A stretch of 64,000 nt of DNA from Thinopyrum elongatum (lineage: Eukaryota; Streptophyta; Magnoliopsida; Poales; Poaceae): NCBI GenBank assembly GCA_011799875.1, contig CM022302.1, forward strand, positions 523,108,228-523,172,227, given 5' to 3'. Positions 1 to 12,867 of this stretch are shown piece by piece. Each line of letters starts with the position of its first letter. Positions within the stretch are counted from its first letter, which is position 1. The notes beneath the pieces were generated by a model, which saw nothing but the letters and a program-made list of their open reading frames with translations, was not told the DNA's origin and searched no databases. A program made the position numbers and the translations under genes.

Positions 1-400
1 GAAGATCGGAGGGGGGAAGTGGAGGAGATGAGAGAGGGGGCGAGAGAGGAATAACTCCTCTGTTCTTGGGCGGCTGGGTGTGGGGGAGGAAGGGGGAGAA
101 GGGGGTGTGGCGGGCGGCAGCGCCGTATAACTGCACACACCCAACCGCCAAGGTCCCTAGCGGTAGGATCAGACAGCCTACTGCCAGGACCTGCGGCGGT
201 AGGGTGCGACGGAGGGGGGACGGCGGCAGTTTGCGTGCTGACATGGATTAGTTTCCTACCGCCGAGCCCCTTGGCGGTAGGTTCCCTGACCTTACCGCCG
301 AGCCCCCTGGCGGTAGGAAAAAGGGTCAGATTTCAAAAAAAAATGAAACAGGGGTCGGATCTCAAATTTCTATGCTAAAAGGGTCAAAACACGAAATTTT
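1..400. repeat. GC-rich repeat with inverted TACCGCC/GGCGGTA motifs
   Basis: At least three short inverted units are visible, of the form taccgccgagccccttggcg followed by gtagg (about 263-318, and a more degenerate pair at 146-215). Each can fold as a hairpin with the arms accgcc and ggcggt. The stretch is probably the interior or end of a repetitive element cut by the window edge. I see no convincing coding sequence; the short open frame at 66-251 has no recognisable domain. Confidence 0.45.
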
Positions 401-689
401 GCCACCACATGAGCCCAGAGATGGGGGAAAAGATGGATCAGATCACCGAAGAAAAGCTCAAGGGATCTGGACTCGCCTTCTGATTTGCATTTCTACTTTC
501 TCATCTGTTTTTTACTCATAAATTTGGGACTAAAGAACTTTCTTTAAACAATGTTGTCTTTTGTCTATAATAAAGTGGGTGGCTCGACATGCCATGAGCA
601 CCTTGAAAGCCTGTTATTGTACAAGAAGTTTTCGCCTACTCACACGTTTTTTGGATAAATTTTTATCGCATCATAATTTTAGTATCTCG
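401..689. other. AT-rich intergenic sequence, nothing recognised
   Basis: No open frame, repeat or known end sequence that I can support is visible here. Confidence 0.4.
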
Positions 690-836
690 TAATGCGGAAA
701 AAATGAAGATATGTAACATTTAGAGAAAACGTAATTAGATACATCCGTATTTAGACAAATTAGATACATCCGTATCTAAACAAATCTAAGACCGTATCTA
801 GACAAATTTAAAACAAGAATTTTGGAACGAAGGAAG
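690..836 (-). mobile_element. Stowaway-like MITE, one end only
   Basis: The right end reads ...ttggaacgaaggaag followed by TA (837-838). This is the reverse complement of the cttccttcgttcc type terminus seen on Stowaway/Mariner MITEs of Triticeae. Inward lie the repeated phrases gatacatccgtat and gacaaat typical of the Thalos-like group. No matching left terminus is visible, so the left limit is approximate and the copy is probably truncated. Confidence 0.5.
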
Positions 837-1365
837 TACGTTCCTTTTTCTCAACTCCTCTTATTAGCTTTTTTTACGGGTATCCGTGGAGTAGGCCTAA
901 GTCAAGGATTCGGCCCAGCAGGCCGGAACGACCCGATATAATACCAGGAAATCACTCAGCTAGGTCGGCGTTGTCTCAAGATAAACTCAGCTGGGTCAGC
1001 GTCACGAAGGCTCGGTTTGGCTGCCCTTCCCCACAACGTCCACCCGACTGGACCGATCGTGGGTAATCAAGTCAAGCGTGGACAATTTGTCGTATAATAG
1101 TAAAAGAGTCCGTGTGTTGCAATGAGAAAGAAAATATCATATGCCCTAACCCAATAACCATGACTCGATACCTTAATAGCGTATCTCCTTCACATCCTCG
1201 CTGACAGTGGCCTCGGTACTTACACATGACAATGCGTTTGAATGTGGTTAATCCTAAAGCGTCTCTCTCTATCTTCACATAAGATGAGAAATCTGATTTC
1301 TTTTTTCCTTGTGAGGTACGCCGAGACGTGCATGCGTGGTTATAGATGGTTTCTTTTGTGGCCAA
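837..1365. other. intergenic sequence, nothing recognised
   Basis: No coding region with a recognisable domain. The 169-codon frame on the minus strand (1072-1581) runs through a CACTA terminus and has no domain, so it is not called. Confidence 0.4.
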
Positions 1366-1545
1366 CACTACTGCAGGAATGCCTGGCAGTGGCGGACGGC
1401 AAAGCCCAGCAGTGGCGAGCCGGGCTCTTAGGGCCGCCTGCCACTGACCTCCTGCCACTACTAACATGGCATCAGTGGCTGGCATATGTTCCAGCGGCGA
1501 GCGACTGTCTGCGCCCACCACTGTTACATTACGGTAGGCAAAATG
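1366..1545 (+). mobile_element. CACTA transposon terminus, fragment
   Basis: The segment starts with cactactgcaggaatgcc and continues with short repeats of the type ggcagtggcggacggc, cagtggcgagccgggc and cctgccactg in both orientations. A CACTA end followed by direct and inverted subterminal repeats is the hallmark of CACTA elements. No opposite end (ending in tagtg) was found nearby, so this is a solo end or a strongly deleted copy. The right limit is approximate. Confidence 0.5.
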
Positions 1546-2342
1546 AAAAAATGTTGTCATGACATCATTTTTGGATGCCATGGCAACATTTTCAGTTTAG
1601 AAGTAACATTAGTATAGTAAAGTCATAAATAGCACACTTTAAACACGCACTTTAGTTTAACAATTCTCTAATGTATAGTACTTACACATCATAATATAAT
1701 ACTTACACATGGTAATATAATAAGTCTCCTCTATTTATAGGAAAATGGGGGTAGTGTTGGAGATTACAGTTTTGCCCTTTGGGCCACAACATAGAGTGAG
1801 GGGCATCATAGTCTTTACAAGGAGTCCATCAGGAATTTGTGTCCCAACTATCCCGATAACTCATCTCTCATGAATATGTATTGAACTCATTCCCTAGGGC
1901 ACCTTGCTGGTCTTTTGTTAGGTAATCTTCGGCGACATCACCCGAGCAGAGCACTCCCCATAGACCCTGCAGCCTTGATTACAATGTCCCTAACGCAAGG
2001 CATACCCCTGGCAAAGCGTGCCCGTCATGCAGGGGGGACTCTACTTGGACGGTACCCTCGGTGTCTGGCGTGCCCCGGGCATGTCGTGCTCCTGCGCGCC
2101 TGGCGCAGAGTCTTGCCTCATGTCTTTCCAGGGTAGCGCGGGAATCTTCCTCCAACAGCTAGAGTTGTTGCGCAGCAACGTCATAGCCTTTTCTAAATAA
2201 AAACGTCAACAACGTCATAGCCTTTTTCTCAAGCTAGCTAGGTTCTGTAGTGCTAGACTTGTGAAGCTAGGTCCCATGGACCCGATTGCTAAAGCAGGAA
2301 AACGCTGCTGCATCAGTAGAACTACTGCTTCAGCCGGAAACC
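1546..2342. other. intergenic; one 17-bp direct repeat
   Basis: No gene is recognised. A 17-bp direct repeat caacgtcatagcctttt occurs at 2176-2192 and 2210-2226, 17 bp apart. It could be a footprint of an excised element or a small local duplication. Confidence 0.4.
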
Positions 2343-2360
2343 AGTCCCATATCCGAAAAT

Positions 2361-3746
2361 TTCCCCCACCGAGCCCTGTGTCGCTCCCCCGCGGGGTGGC
2401 CCGGGCGCAAAACCCTAGCCCCCACAGGCCGCACACCCCCACCACCCCTTCCAACGCCACCACCGGGCAAAGCCCGCACGGCGTCGGTGGCGGCGGGTCT
2501 TCTCTTCCCTTTCGCCTGGTGCTGGAGTTGCGCGGGGCTGCTCCCCTGGGCGGATGAGGCGCTCAGCGACGCGGGTGCTGGGCGCGAGCGCGGCGCGGCC
2601 TGGCGCGCGCTGGAGGCAGGGCGACGCGGCCTTGCAAGCTAGAGGTTGGGCGGTGCGCGCGGACTGAGGGCCACTGCCGTGCGGGCGCGCGTAGATCTGG
2701 CGTGCCGCACTCGCGGCGGCAGGTATGGCGGACGGCTGGGCGCCGAACGGTGCGCCAGAGCTACGCGGAGGCGTGCGGGCGTTGTGGGAGCGTCAAGCTC
2801 CTGGGCGTGGTGAGCAGGGGCCAAGCCCGATCGGGGCGGATCTGCTTGCGCGGCGCGCATTTGGCTTCCCCGGTGCAGATCTGTCGGGGTAGCTGGCCGG
2901 CGACCTCCTGGGTGCGGCCTGAGGGTGAGATGTGAAACAGTGCCTGTGCGCCATGGAATTGGTATGCAGGAAGAGCTGGCTGGGTCACATGTTTGGGTGG
3001 GTGGGGCTGCTGGTGAAAGCCGCACTCTGGTTGTGGCCGGAGCTGTCGATGGTGGCGCCTACGGGCACCGTCCCCTTGTTGGAGGCATCGATGTTGCAGT
3101 CCCTTCCTTCCCTTGCTCGACATTCTTCGGGGGAAACCCTAGGTCCGGTCAGCCGGGTTGGATGATAACGACGCTATTGGCTTTGCTCGGTGTCGTGTCT
3201 CCTCTTGAGGACATCGTCTTGAAGATAGACTCGGTCAGAGGGACTCAGTGCTCATGTAGGTGGTTGGCGACGGCTTGTGTAGCATCTCCGTGAGAGCAGC
3301 AGAAGCACCCTCTACATGCAAAGTGCGTCAGGCGACTTATGTCTGCCAACCTCATGGGATTGAAGCGGCATATGTTTGCTCTTTCGGACATAGCGTTCCT
3401 CTTTGATGTCGTCGAGTTTTTCGGATAAGCTAGTGGCAGCCAAAATTGATACAACGGTTTTCGGTGTGCACTTTGGTAGCGGTGAAAGCGGTCGAGTGCC
3501 CGGCCGGGTGTGTTGTGGGGTGTTGGCCTTCTGACGTGTTGTATGTTTTGTGGTGCTTTAGGCCTAGTCTTGTTAGTTGTTGTTTAGGTTTTCGCCCGGT
3601 TTTCCTCGATAAACTGAGTAACCCCTTTTATTTCTTCCTTTTTAGTGTTGGTCTTATGCGGTGCATTACTCCTATGAGGGAGTTACTTGTAATACCTCTT
3701 TCTTATCAATGAATTTGGCAGCTCTCGTACCAAGATTCGAAAAAAA
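2361..3746 (+). mobile_element. non-LTR retroposon, non-autonomous, with target-site duplication
   Basis: The unit starts in a GC-rich leader with aaaaccctagcc, has no conserved long ORF, and ends in an A run after ctcgtaccaagattcg. An imperfect direct repeat flanks it: agtcccatatccgaaa at 2343-2358 and agtcccatatcgaaat at 3747-3762. A variable-length direct repeat plus a 3' A tail is the signature of LINE-type target-primed reverse transcription. The 3' part (gttttcgcccggttttcctc) resembles the 3' part of the 45184-45594 unit. The open frames inside (2286-3293) change frame and lack reverse transcriptase motifs, so I take the copy as non-autonomous. Confidence 0.6.
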
Positions 3747-3761
3747 AGTCCCATATCGAAA

Positions 3762-3957
3762 TGATGCGACCACGGCCTGAGCACCCACACGAATGAAAGC
3801 TGATTCGGTGGATCCCATGGCTGATGACGCATCCTGAGGGATCGATCGAGTCGCTGGGGAGGCGGCTGATCCCGCGAAGGGATCGGCCGGATGATGCGTA
3901 GCATCGACCTTGCCCAAATCTGAACCATATTGAGCCCCGCACGGAGCGACAGCGGAA
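3762..3957. other. displaced upstream flank of Tim17-like copy 1
   Basis: The last 40 bp (tctgaaccatattgagcc and following, about 3919-3957) match the sequence about 230 bp upstream of Tim17-like copy 3 (33993-34032). In copy 3 this runs directly into gaacgttctttgcac; here it stops at gcggaa where CACTA-1 starts, and aaacgttctttgtac resumes at 26246 after CACTA-1. The piece is therefore the 5' flank of copy 1, now 22 kb away from it. Confidence 0.7.
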
Positions 3958-4366
3958 CACTAGTAGAAAAAGGTCCATTTGTCCCGGTTCCAGAGGCCCA
4001 TTTGTCCCGGTTCTGGAACCGGGACTAAAGCCCAATACCTTTAGTCCCGGTTCGCCTATGAACCGGGATAGATGGGGCTCCACGTGGCCGCTGCGGCTTG
4101 TCCAGGCAGGAGGGCCTTTTGTCCCGGTTGGTAGCACCAACCGGGACCAAAAAGCGTCCACGCGTCAGCAGTTCAGGGCCTCGGGTTTTTGTTTTTTTTT
4201 AAAGGGGGGGGGGGTTGGGGGTTTTTTAGGGTTAATTTAGGGGTTTCATATATTGTGTTAGCTAGCTAATAGAGAGAAGTGTCCTCTCTTATCTCCGTGC
4301 TTGGTCGACGCTACGTACTATACGTATAGAGAGGACTCGACACGCTAGCTAGTAAGCAAATGAAGG

Positions 4367-6093
4367 TGTTGGGGAACGTAGTAATTTCAAAAAAATTCCT
4401 ACGCACACACAGGATCATGGTGATGCATAGCAACGAGAGGGGAGAGTGTGTCCACGTACCCTCGTAGACCGAAAGCGGAAGCGTTAGCACAACGCGGTTG
4501 ATGTAGTCGTACGTCTTCACGATCCGACCGATCCAAGTACCGAACGCACGGCACCTCAGAGTTCAGCACACGTTCAACTCGATGACGTCCCGCGAGCTCC
4601 GATCCAGCAAAGCTTCACAGGAGAGTTTCGTCAGCACGACGGCGTGGTGACGGTGATGATGATGCTACCGACGCAGGGCTTCGCCTAAGCACCGCTACGA
4701 TATGATCGAGGTGGATTATGGTGGAGGGGGGCACCGCACACGGCTAAGAGATCAATGATCAATTGTTGTGTCTATGGGGTGCCCCCCGGCCACGTATATA
4801 AAGGATGGAGGGAGGAGGAGGCCGGCCCTCACAGGGCGCGCCCAAGGTGTGGAGTCCTACTAGGACTCCCTAGTCCTAGTAGGATTCCACCTCCCACATG
4901 GAATAGGAAAAGGGGAAGGGAGAAGGAGAAGGAAGGAAGGGAGCGCCCCCTTTCCCTAGTCCAATTCGGACCAGTCCATGGGGAAGGGGCGCAGCCACCC
5001 TTGAGGCCTTTCTCTCCTTTCCCGTATGGCTCATTAAGGCCCAATACGAATTCCCGTAACTCTCCGGTACTCCGAAAAATACCCGAATCATTCGGAACCT
5101 TTCCGATGTCTGAATATAGCCTTCTAATATATCGATCTTTACCTCTCGACCATTTCGAGACTCCTCGTCATGTCCCCGATCTCATCCGGGACTCCGAACA
5201 AACTTCGGTCATCAAATCACATAAACTCATAATACCGATCGTCACCGAACTTTAAGCGTGCGGACCCTACGGGTTCGAGAACTATGTAGACAGGACCGAG
5301 AGACGTCTCCGGTCAATAACCAATAGCGGAACCTGGATGCTCATATTGGCTCCCATATATTCTACGAAGATCTTTATCGGTCAAACCGCATAACAACATA
5401 CGTTGTTCCCTTTGTCATCGGTATATTACTTGCCCGAGATTCGATCATCGGTATCTCAATACCTAGTTCAATCTCGTTGCCGGCAAGTCTCTTTACTCGT
5501 TCTGTAATACATCATCCCGCAACTAACTCATTAGTTACAATGCTTGCAAGGCTTATAGTGATGTGCATTACCGAGTGGGCCCAGAGATACCTCTCTGACA
5601 ATCGGAGTGACAAATCCTAATCTCGAAATGTGCCAACTCAACAAGTACCTTCGGAGACACCTGTAGAGCACATTTATAATCACCCAGTTACGTTGTGACG
5701 TTTGGTAGCACACAAAGTGTTCCTTCGGTAAACGGGAGTTGCATAATCTCATAGTCATAGGAACATGTATAAGTCATGAAGAAAGCAATAGCAACATACT
5801 AAACGATCAAGTGCTAAGCTAACGGAATGGGTCAAGTCAATCACATCATTCTCCTAATGATGTGATCCCGTTAATCAAATGACAACTCATGTCTATGGTT
5901 AGGAAACATAACCATCTTTGATTAACGAGCTAGTCAAGTAGAGGCATACTAGTGACACTCTATTTTGTCTATGTATTCACACATGTATCAAGTTTCCGGT
6001 TAATACAATTCTAGCATGAATAATAAACATTTATCATGACATAAGGAAATAAAATAATAACTTTATTATTGCCTCTAGGGCATATTTCCTTCA
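4367..6093 (-). repeat. 3' LTR of outer Copia element
   Basis: 1,727 bp, starting tgttggggaacg and ending cctctagggcatatttccttca less its first bases (plus-strand reading). It pairs with 20454-22178. The ORFs that appear inside (for example 4755-5255) are present in both LTR copies and are not genes. Confidence 0.92.
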
Positions 6094-6389
6094 GTCTCCC
6101 ACTTGCACTAGAGTCAATAATCTAGTTCACATCGCCATGTGATTTAACACCAATAGTTCACATCACCATGTGATTAACACCCATAGTTCACATCGCTATG
6201 TGACCAACACTCAAAGGGTTTACTAGAGTCAATAATCTAGTTCGCATCGCCATGTGTTTAACACTCAAAGAGTACTAAGGTGTGATCAAGTTTTGCTTGT
6301 GAGAGAAGTTTAGTCAACGGGTCTGCCACATTCAGATCCGTATGTATTTTGCAAATTTCTATGTTTACAATGCTCTGCACGGAGCTACT

Positions 6390-9300
6390 CTAGCTAATTG
6401 CTCCCACTTTCAATATGTATCCAGATTGAGACTCTGAGTCATCTGGATCGGTGTAAAAGCTTGCATCGACGTAACCTTTTACGACGAACTCTTTTATCAC
6501 CTCCATAACCGAGAAATATTTCCTTATTCCACTAAGGATAATTTTGACCGCTGTCCAGTGATCTACTCCTAGATCACTATTGTACTCCCTTGCCAAACTC
6601 AATATAGGGTATACAATAGATCTGTTACACAGCATAGCATACTTTAAAGAACCTATGACTGAGACATAGGGAATGATTTTTCATTCTCTTTCTATTTTCT
6701 GCCGTGGTTGGGTTTTGAGTCTTCACTCAACTTCACACCTTAAAACACGGGGAAGAACTCCTTCTTTGACTATTCTATTTTGAACTACTTCAAAAACTTT
6801 GTCAAGGTATGTACTCATTGAAAAATCTTATCAAGCGTCTTGATCTATCTCTATAGATCTTGATGCTCAATATGTAAGCAGCTTCACCGAGATCTTTCTT
6901 TGAAAAACTCCTTTCAAATACTACTTTATGCTTTCCAGAAAATTCTACATTATTTCCGATCAATAATATGTCATTCACATATACTTATCAGAAATGTTGT
7001 AGTGCTCCCACTCACTTTCTTGTAAATACAGGCTTCACCGCAAGTCTGTATAAAACTATATGCTTTGATCAACTCATCAAAGCGTACATTCCAACTCTGA
7101 GATGCTTGCGCCAGTCCATAGATGGATCGCTGGAGCTTGCACACTTTATTAGCATCCTTTGGATCGATAAAACCTTCAGGTTGCATCATATACAACTCTT
7201 CTTCCAGAAATCCATTCAGGAATGCAGTCTTTACATCCATTTACCAAATTTCATAATCATAAAATGCGGCAATTGCTAACATGATTCGGACGGACTTAAG
7301 CATCGCTACGGGTGAGAAAGTTTCATCGTAGTCAACTCCTTGAACTTTATCAACAACCTTTTTCGACAAGTCTAGCTTTGTAGATAGTAACACTACTATC
7401 AGCGTCTGTCTTCCTCTTGAAGATCCATTTATTTTCTATGGCTTGCCGATCATCGGGCAAGTCAACCAAAGTCCATACTTTGTTCTCATACATGGATCCC
7501 ATCTCAGATTTCATGGCCTTAAGCCATTTCGCGGAATCTGGGCTCATCATCGCTTCCTCATAGTTCGTAGGTTCGTCATGGTCTAGTAACATGACTTTCA
7601 GAACAGGATTACCATACCACTCTGGAGCGGAACGTACTCTGGTTGACCTACGAGGTTCTGTAGTAACTTGAACTGAAGTTTCATGATCATCATCATTAGC
7701 TTCCTCACTAATTGGTGTAGGCATCAATGGAACTGATTTTTGTGATGAACTACTTTCCAATTCAAGAGAAGGTACCACTACCTCATCAAGTTCTACTTTC
7801 CTCCCACTCACTTCTTTCGAGAGAAACTCCTTCTCTAGAAAGGATCCATTCTTAGCAACAAATATCTTGCCTTCGGATCTGTGATAGAAGGTGTACCCAA
7901 CAGTTTCTTTTGGGTATCCTATGAAGACGCACTTCTCCGATTTGGGTTCGAGCTTATCAGGCTGAAGCTTTTTCACATAAGCATCGTAGCCCCAAACTTT
8001 AAGAAACGACAGCTTAGGTTTCTTGCCAAACCACAGTTCATACGGTGTCGTCTCAACGGATTTAGATGGTGCCCTATTAAACGTGAATGCAGCTGTCTCT
8101 AATGCATAACCCCAAAATGATAGTGGTAAATCGGTAAGAGACATCATAGATCGCACCATATCTAATAAAGTACGGTTACGACGTTCGGACACACCATTAC
8201 GCTGTGGTGTTCCAGGTGGCATGAGTTGCGAAACTATTCCACATTTTAAATGAAGACCAAACTCGTAACTCAAATATTTGCCTCCGCGATCAGATCGTAG
8301 AAACTTTATTTTCTTGTTACGATGATTTTCTACTTCACTCTGAAATTCTTTGAACTTTTCAAATGTTTCAGACTTTTGTTTCATTAAGTAGATATACCCA
8401 TATCTGCTCAAATCATCTGTGAAGGTCAGAAAATAACGATACCCGCCGCGAGCCTCAATACTCATCGGACCGTATACATCGGTATGTATTATTTCCAATA
8501 AGTCCGTAGCTCGCTCCATTGTTCCGGAGAACGGAGTTTTAGTCATCTTGCCCATGAGGCATGGTTCGCAAGCATCAAATGATTCATAATCAAGTGATTT
8601 CAAAAGTCCATCAGTATGGAGTTTCTTCATGCGCTTTACACCAATATGACCTAAACAGCAGTGCCACAAATAAGTTGCACTATCATTACTAACTTTGCAT
8701 CTTTTGGCTTCAATATTATGAATATGTGTATCACTACGATCGAGATTCAATAAACCATTTACATTGGGTGTATGACCATAGAAGGTTTTTATTCATGTAA
8801 ACAGAACAACAATTATTCTCTGACTTAAATGAATAACCGTATTGCAATAAACATGATCCAATCATATTCATGCTCAACGCAAACACCAAATAACATTTAT
8901 TTTGCAATAAATATGATCCAATCATATTCATGCTCAACGCAAACACCAAATAACATTTATTTAGGTTCAACACTAATCCCGAAAATAGAGGGAGTGTGCG
9001 ATGGTGATCTTATCAACCTTGGAATCACTTCCAACACACATCGTCACCTCGTCATTAATTAGTCTCTGTTCATTTTGTAACTCCTGTTTCGAGTTACTAA
9101 TGTTAGCAACTGAACCAGTATCAAATACCCAGGGGCTACTATGAACACTAGTAAAATACACATCAATAACATGTATATCAAATATACTTTTGTTCACTTT
9201 GCCATCCTTCTTATCCACCAAATACTTGGGGCAGTTCCACTTCCAGTGACCAGTCCCTTTGCAGTAGAAGCACTCAGTTTCAGGCTTAGATCCAGACTTG

Positions 9301-9751
9301 GGCTTCTTCCCGGGAGTAGCAACTTGCTTGCTATTCTTCTTGAAGTTCCCCTTCTTTCCTTTGCCCTTTTCATGAAACTAGTGGTCTTGTTAACCATCAA
9401 CACTTGATGCTCTTTCTTGATTTCTACCTTCGTTGATTTCAGCATCACGAAGAGCTCGGGAATCATTTTTGTCATCCCTTGCATATTATAGTTCATCACA
9501 AAGTTCCAGTAACTTGGTGATAGTGACTAGAGAATTCTGTCAATTACTATCTTATCCGGAAGATCAACTCCCACTTGATTCAAGCAACTGTAGTACTCAG
9601 ACATTCTGAGCACATGCTCACTGATTGAGCTATTCTCCTCCATCTTGTAGGCAAAGTACTTGTCAGAGGTCTCATACCTCTCGACACGGGCATGAGTCTG
9701 AAATACCAATTTCATCTCTTTGGAACATCTCATTTGCTCCGTGGCGTTCAA
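6390..9751 (-). pseudogene. gag-pol remnant of outer Copia element
   Basis: Read from right to left. 9527-9751 is a gag segment of the UBN2 type (YFAYKMEENSSISEHVLRM). 9200-9290 is a CCHC zinc knuckle (ECFYCKGTGHWKWNC) followed by an aspartic protease start (WVFDTGS). 7350-8750 holds, over 466 codons, the GAG pre-integrase HCCLGHIG region, the integrase core (HTDVYGPM, D of RSDRGGKY, E of NGVSERRNRT) and the start of the Copia reverse transcriptase (NKVWTLVDLP, KARLVEKG). 6971-7240 continues the reverse transcriptase in another frame (MDVKTAFLNGFLEEELYM), and 6390-6635 covers the region before RNase H. Frameshifts and stops separate these blocks and no intact YVDD block is seen, so the polyprotein is dead. 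The order protease-integrase-RT-RNase H identifies the Copia superfamily. An exact 60-bp tandem duplication sits at 8843-8962. Confidence 0.9.
8843..8962. repeat. 60-bp tandem duplication inside Copia pol
   Basis: Two adjacent copies (8843-8902 and 8903-8962) of a 60-bp unit starting tgcaataaacatgatcc, with one or two differences. It lies just upstream of the GAG pre-integrase block and disrupts the frame. Confidence 0.9.
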
Positions 9752-10385
9752 AACGTTTTTGAAGTCCCGATTCTAAGCCGTAAATCATGGCGCACTAAAC
9801 TATCAAGTAGTCATCACATCGAGCTTGCTAAACGTTCATAACGTTTGCATCTGCTCCTGCAATAGGTCTGTCACCTAGCGGTGCATCAAGGACATAATTC
9901 TTCTGTGTAGCAATGAGGATAATCCTCAGATCACGGAACCAGTCCGCATCATTGCTACTATCATCTTTCAACTTAGTTTTCTCTAGGAACATATCAAAAA
10001 TAAAACAGGGGAGCTATACGCGAGCTATTGATCTACAACATAATTTGCAAATAGTACCAGGACTAAGTTCATGATAAATTAAAGTTCAATTAATCATGTT
10101 ACTCAAGAACTCCCACTTAGATAGATATCTCTCTAATCATCTAAGTGATCACGTGATCCAAATCAACTAAACCATAACCGATCATCACGTGAAATGGAGT
10201 AGTTTTCAATGGTGAACATCACTATGTTGATCATATCTACTATATGATTCACGCTCGACCTTTCGGTCTCAGTGTTCCGAGGCCATATCTGCATATGCTA
10301 GGCTCGTCAAGTTTAACCCGAGTATTCTGCGTGTGCAAAACTGGCTTGCACCCGTTGTAGATGAACGTTGAGCTTATCACACCCG
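9752..10385 (-). other. degenerate 5' part of outer Copia interior
   Basis: Continues the outer element between gag and the inner insertion. The last five bases, acccg (10381-10385), are the target-site duplication of the inner Copia. No intact frame remains. Confidence 0.7.
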
Positions 10386-12559
10386 TGTTGGGGAACGCAG
10401 TAGAAAACAAAAATTTTCCGACCTACGCACCAGCCCAGGACCACTATGGAGACTGCATACAAGGTTTGATCATTTTCGTTACCGACTCGTAGCGCAGCGG
10501 AAGTAGAGTCGATGACGATCGTCGGTGCAGATCCCCGCAGCTAGGATTTACAACCTCCCAACCGCGAGGATGTACTCCCTCATCCGCCACTCGGACAGCC
10601 CTCCGGGAGGCGGTCGGACAGTCCCCCGGACGGTGTCGTGGACAGCCCTTCGGGAGGACTCACAGAACTCGGACCGTCACTCGGACAGCCCTTCGGGAGG
10701 ACACTCGAACAGCCCCTCGGGCAAAAGGACGAAACTACGACCTCTCTACGGGGTTGCACACATACGGTGCCATCTATCCGGCAGGGCTTCGCCGTCCAGA
10801 ACTAGTTCCCACCGGAACCCAGACAGCCTTTCGGCACTACGAAACTATTTCGTGGGAGGGAGAGAGAATGCCAAATCATGCATGGCTTGTGTGAGAGAGT
10901 TGGAGTGGAGTTGGAGAGCACCTCTCCTCCTCCTTATATAGTGGTGGAAGGGGTGGAGGGGGCTGAAAATTCAGCCCACTAAACATGGGGAAAACATGTT
11001 CCCACAAAACAAGGAGAACATGTTCCCACCAAACAAGGGAAAAACATGTTCCCTTGTCCATGGTGTTCCCCCATGGGGCCCCACCTTCCTCCCAACACTC
11101 TCCACCATTTGTGGGGGCTGCCCCCCACCATGGGGGCCCCCCCCAACATTTTGTCCAGCCACAAGGGGGCTGCTCCCAAAGGGGGCCCCCCCAAAAACAG
11201 CCCAAAAACAGCCCCCACGATCCGTGGGATCTTGTCCCCTCACGCTGGGACAAGATGTTTTCCGCGACTATTATTTCTGAAAAATTCCAGAAGGTCCCAG
11301 AACAGTTCCGGCACCCTCTAAAATTATCTGGACGCGCTCTGGAACATTTCCAGTATGGTGGTTTAATTTAAAACCATCTTTGTTTACCCGGTAAACAACT
11401 CCGCAGCTCCGAAACTTTTTTTTCGGTTTTTTCTCCAGAAAAATTCCAGAAATTACCAGACCAATCTGGCAACCTCCAAAACATTCCCGGTGCTTGCCGA
11501 AACCTTTTTGGATCAATGGTTTTATCCGAAACAACTTTTCGGTTTTACCGAAACTTTTTCAGTGTTCTCTCTCCGGAACTCTTCCGTTGTCTCCGAAACT
11601 TTTCGGTGATTTTCTCTCAGACTCCCTGTCTAGTATTCAGCAGATAGATGACCCTTAAGCGTGTGACCCTATAGGTTCGGTGAAGTATAGACATGACACG
11701 GAACACCTTCCGATCAATGATCAACATCGGAGCCGTGGACACCCATATTGACCCCTATACCCACACGAATGAATATTCGAGTGAACCTCCAGTTGCCGTG
11801 TGCTATTCCTGTTGCTTCACGATATGTTAAAAATACCCGAGGTTAGACATGTAGGCATTTCCGTGGATCAACAACTTGTCCACTATGCCAGTTACCTCGT
11901 TACCGGTATTGTTCTCTTTTCTCGTTACCGTGTTCCGGCATCCCTGTGATCAAATCACAAAGTGTCTGGCCAGACGATGATGGATACCGTAACACCGAGA
12001 GGGCCCAGAGATATCTCTCCATCGTCGGAGGAGCAAATCCCAATCTCGAGCTATCAAGTTACTTGACACACTTTTCCATGAACCCGTAAGCCGCCGTAAT
12101 AGCCGCCCATATACGGATGACGTTTAACAAACCCCAAAGTTCATGAAGCAAGTATGAAGAAACTCGACACTCTCATGGTCTAAGGAATTTTGCAAACATT
12201 AACCATCTCTGTGTTATTAACCATTAATATGTGACGAATGTAACTCATAGCATAACATCAATTTGGGTCGATTCAACACAAATGTTCTTCTAACACTGTG
12301 CCCTCAAAATTGCTGGCATAGACATGCCCATGATCAGGAAAACAGAACCATCATGCAATACTTGAGCTAGTCTTAGAGGCCAGACTAGGAATACATATTA
12401 CCGTTTATTATTCCACACGTGCATATGAGTCTTCCTCCGAGCCTCGTTTTATTTGCAGACTCGAGAACCATAGCAGTTATAGCATGGAACATAAACCTAA
12501 TTATGAACAGGGAGATAATCAATAACATTTATTATTGCCTCTAGGGCATATCTCCTACA
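10386..12559 (-). repeat. 3' LTR of inner Copia element
   Basis: 2,174 bp, paired with 17402-19576. Open frames inside (10525-11371 and their minus-strand shadows) occur identically in both LTRs and include runs of Ser-Pro-Ser-Gly from a cggacagcccttcgggagga repeat; they are not genes. Confidence 0.93.
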
Positions 12560-12867
12560 GACTCCCACTTGCACTAGAGTCAATAATCTAGTTAACGCTA
12601 ATGCACTTTACACCTGTGGCACACCGGTGTAAATATGCTTCGCTTATGGTATAGCCTGAATGTTCAACGGATCTGACGACTTCAGCTCCGTGTGTATCTT
12701 TGCATATCCTCGCGTTTTCACGCTTTCACAAAAGTCATATTTTGTGTGGACTTGGCTTGATATGTATGCGAATCACAGGTCGAACCTGGATTCCTCAGAC
12801 TGAGTTATGGAGCAACTACTTGCAGTAGTGTCCCATTGACAAAAGCCATCTTGGAACCATACTAAGT

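Noticed and set aside
4755..5255. 166-codon frame in the outer Copia LTR
   Set aside because: Present in both LTRs (also 20849-21340), no domain; LTR sequence, not a gene.
10525..11371. Open frames of 90-138 codons in the inner Copia LTR
   Set aside because: They recur at 17541-18386 in the other LTR, with frame changes caused by 1-nt differences, and have low-complexity Ser/Pro/Gly composition.
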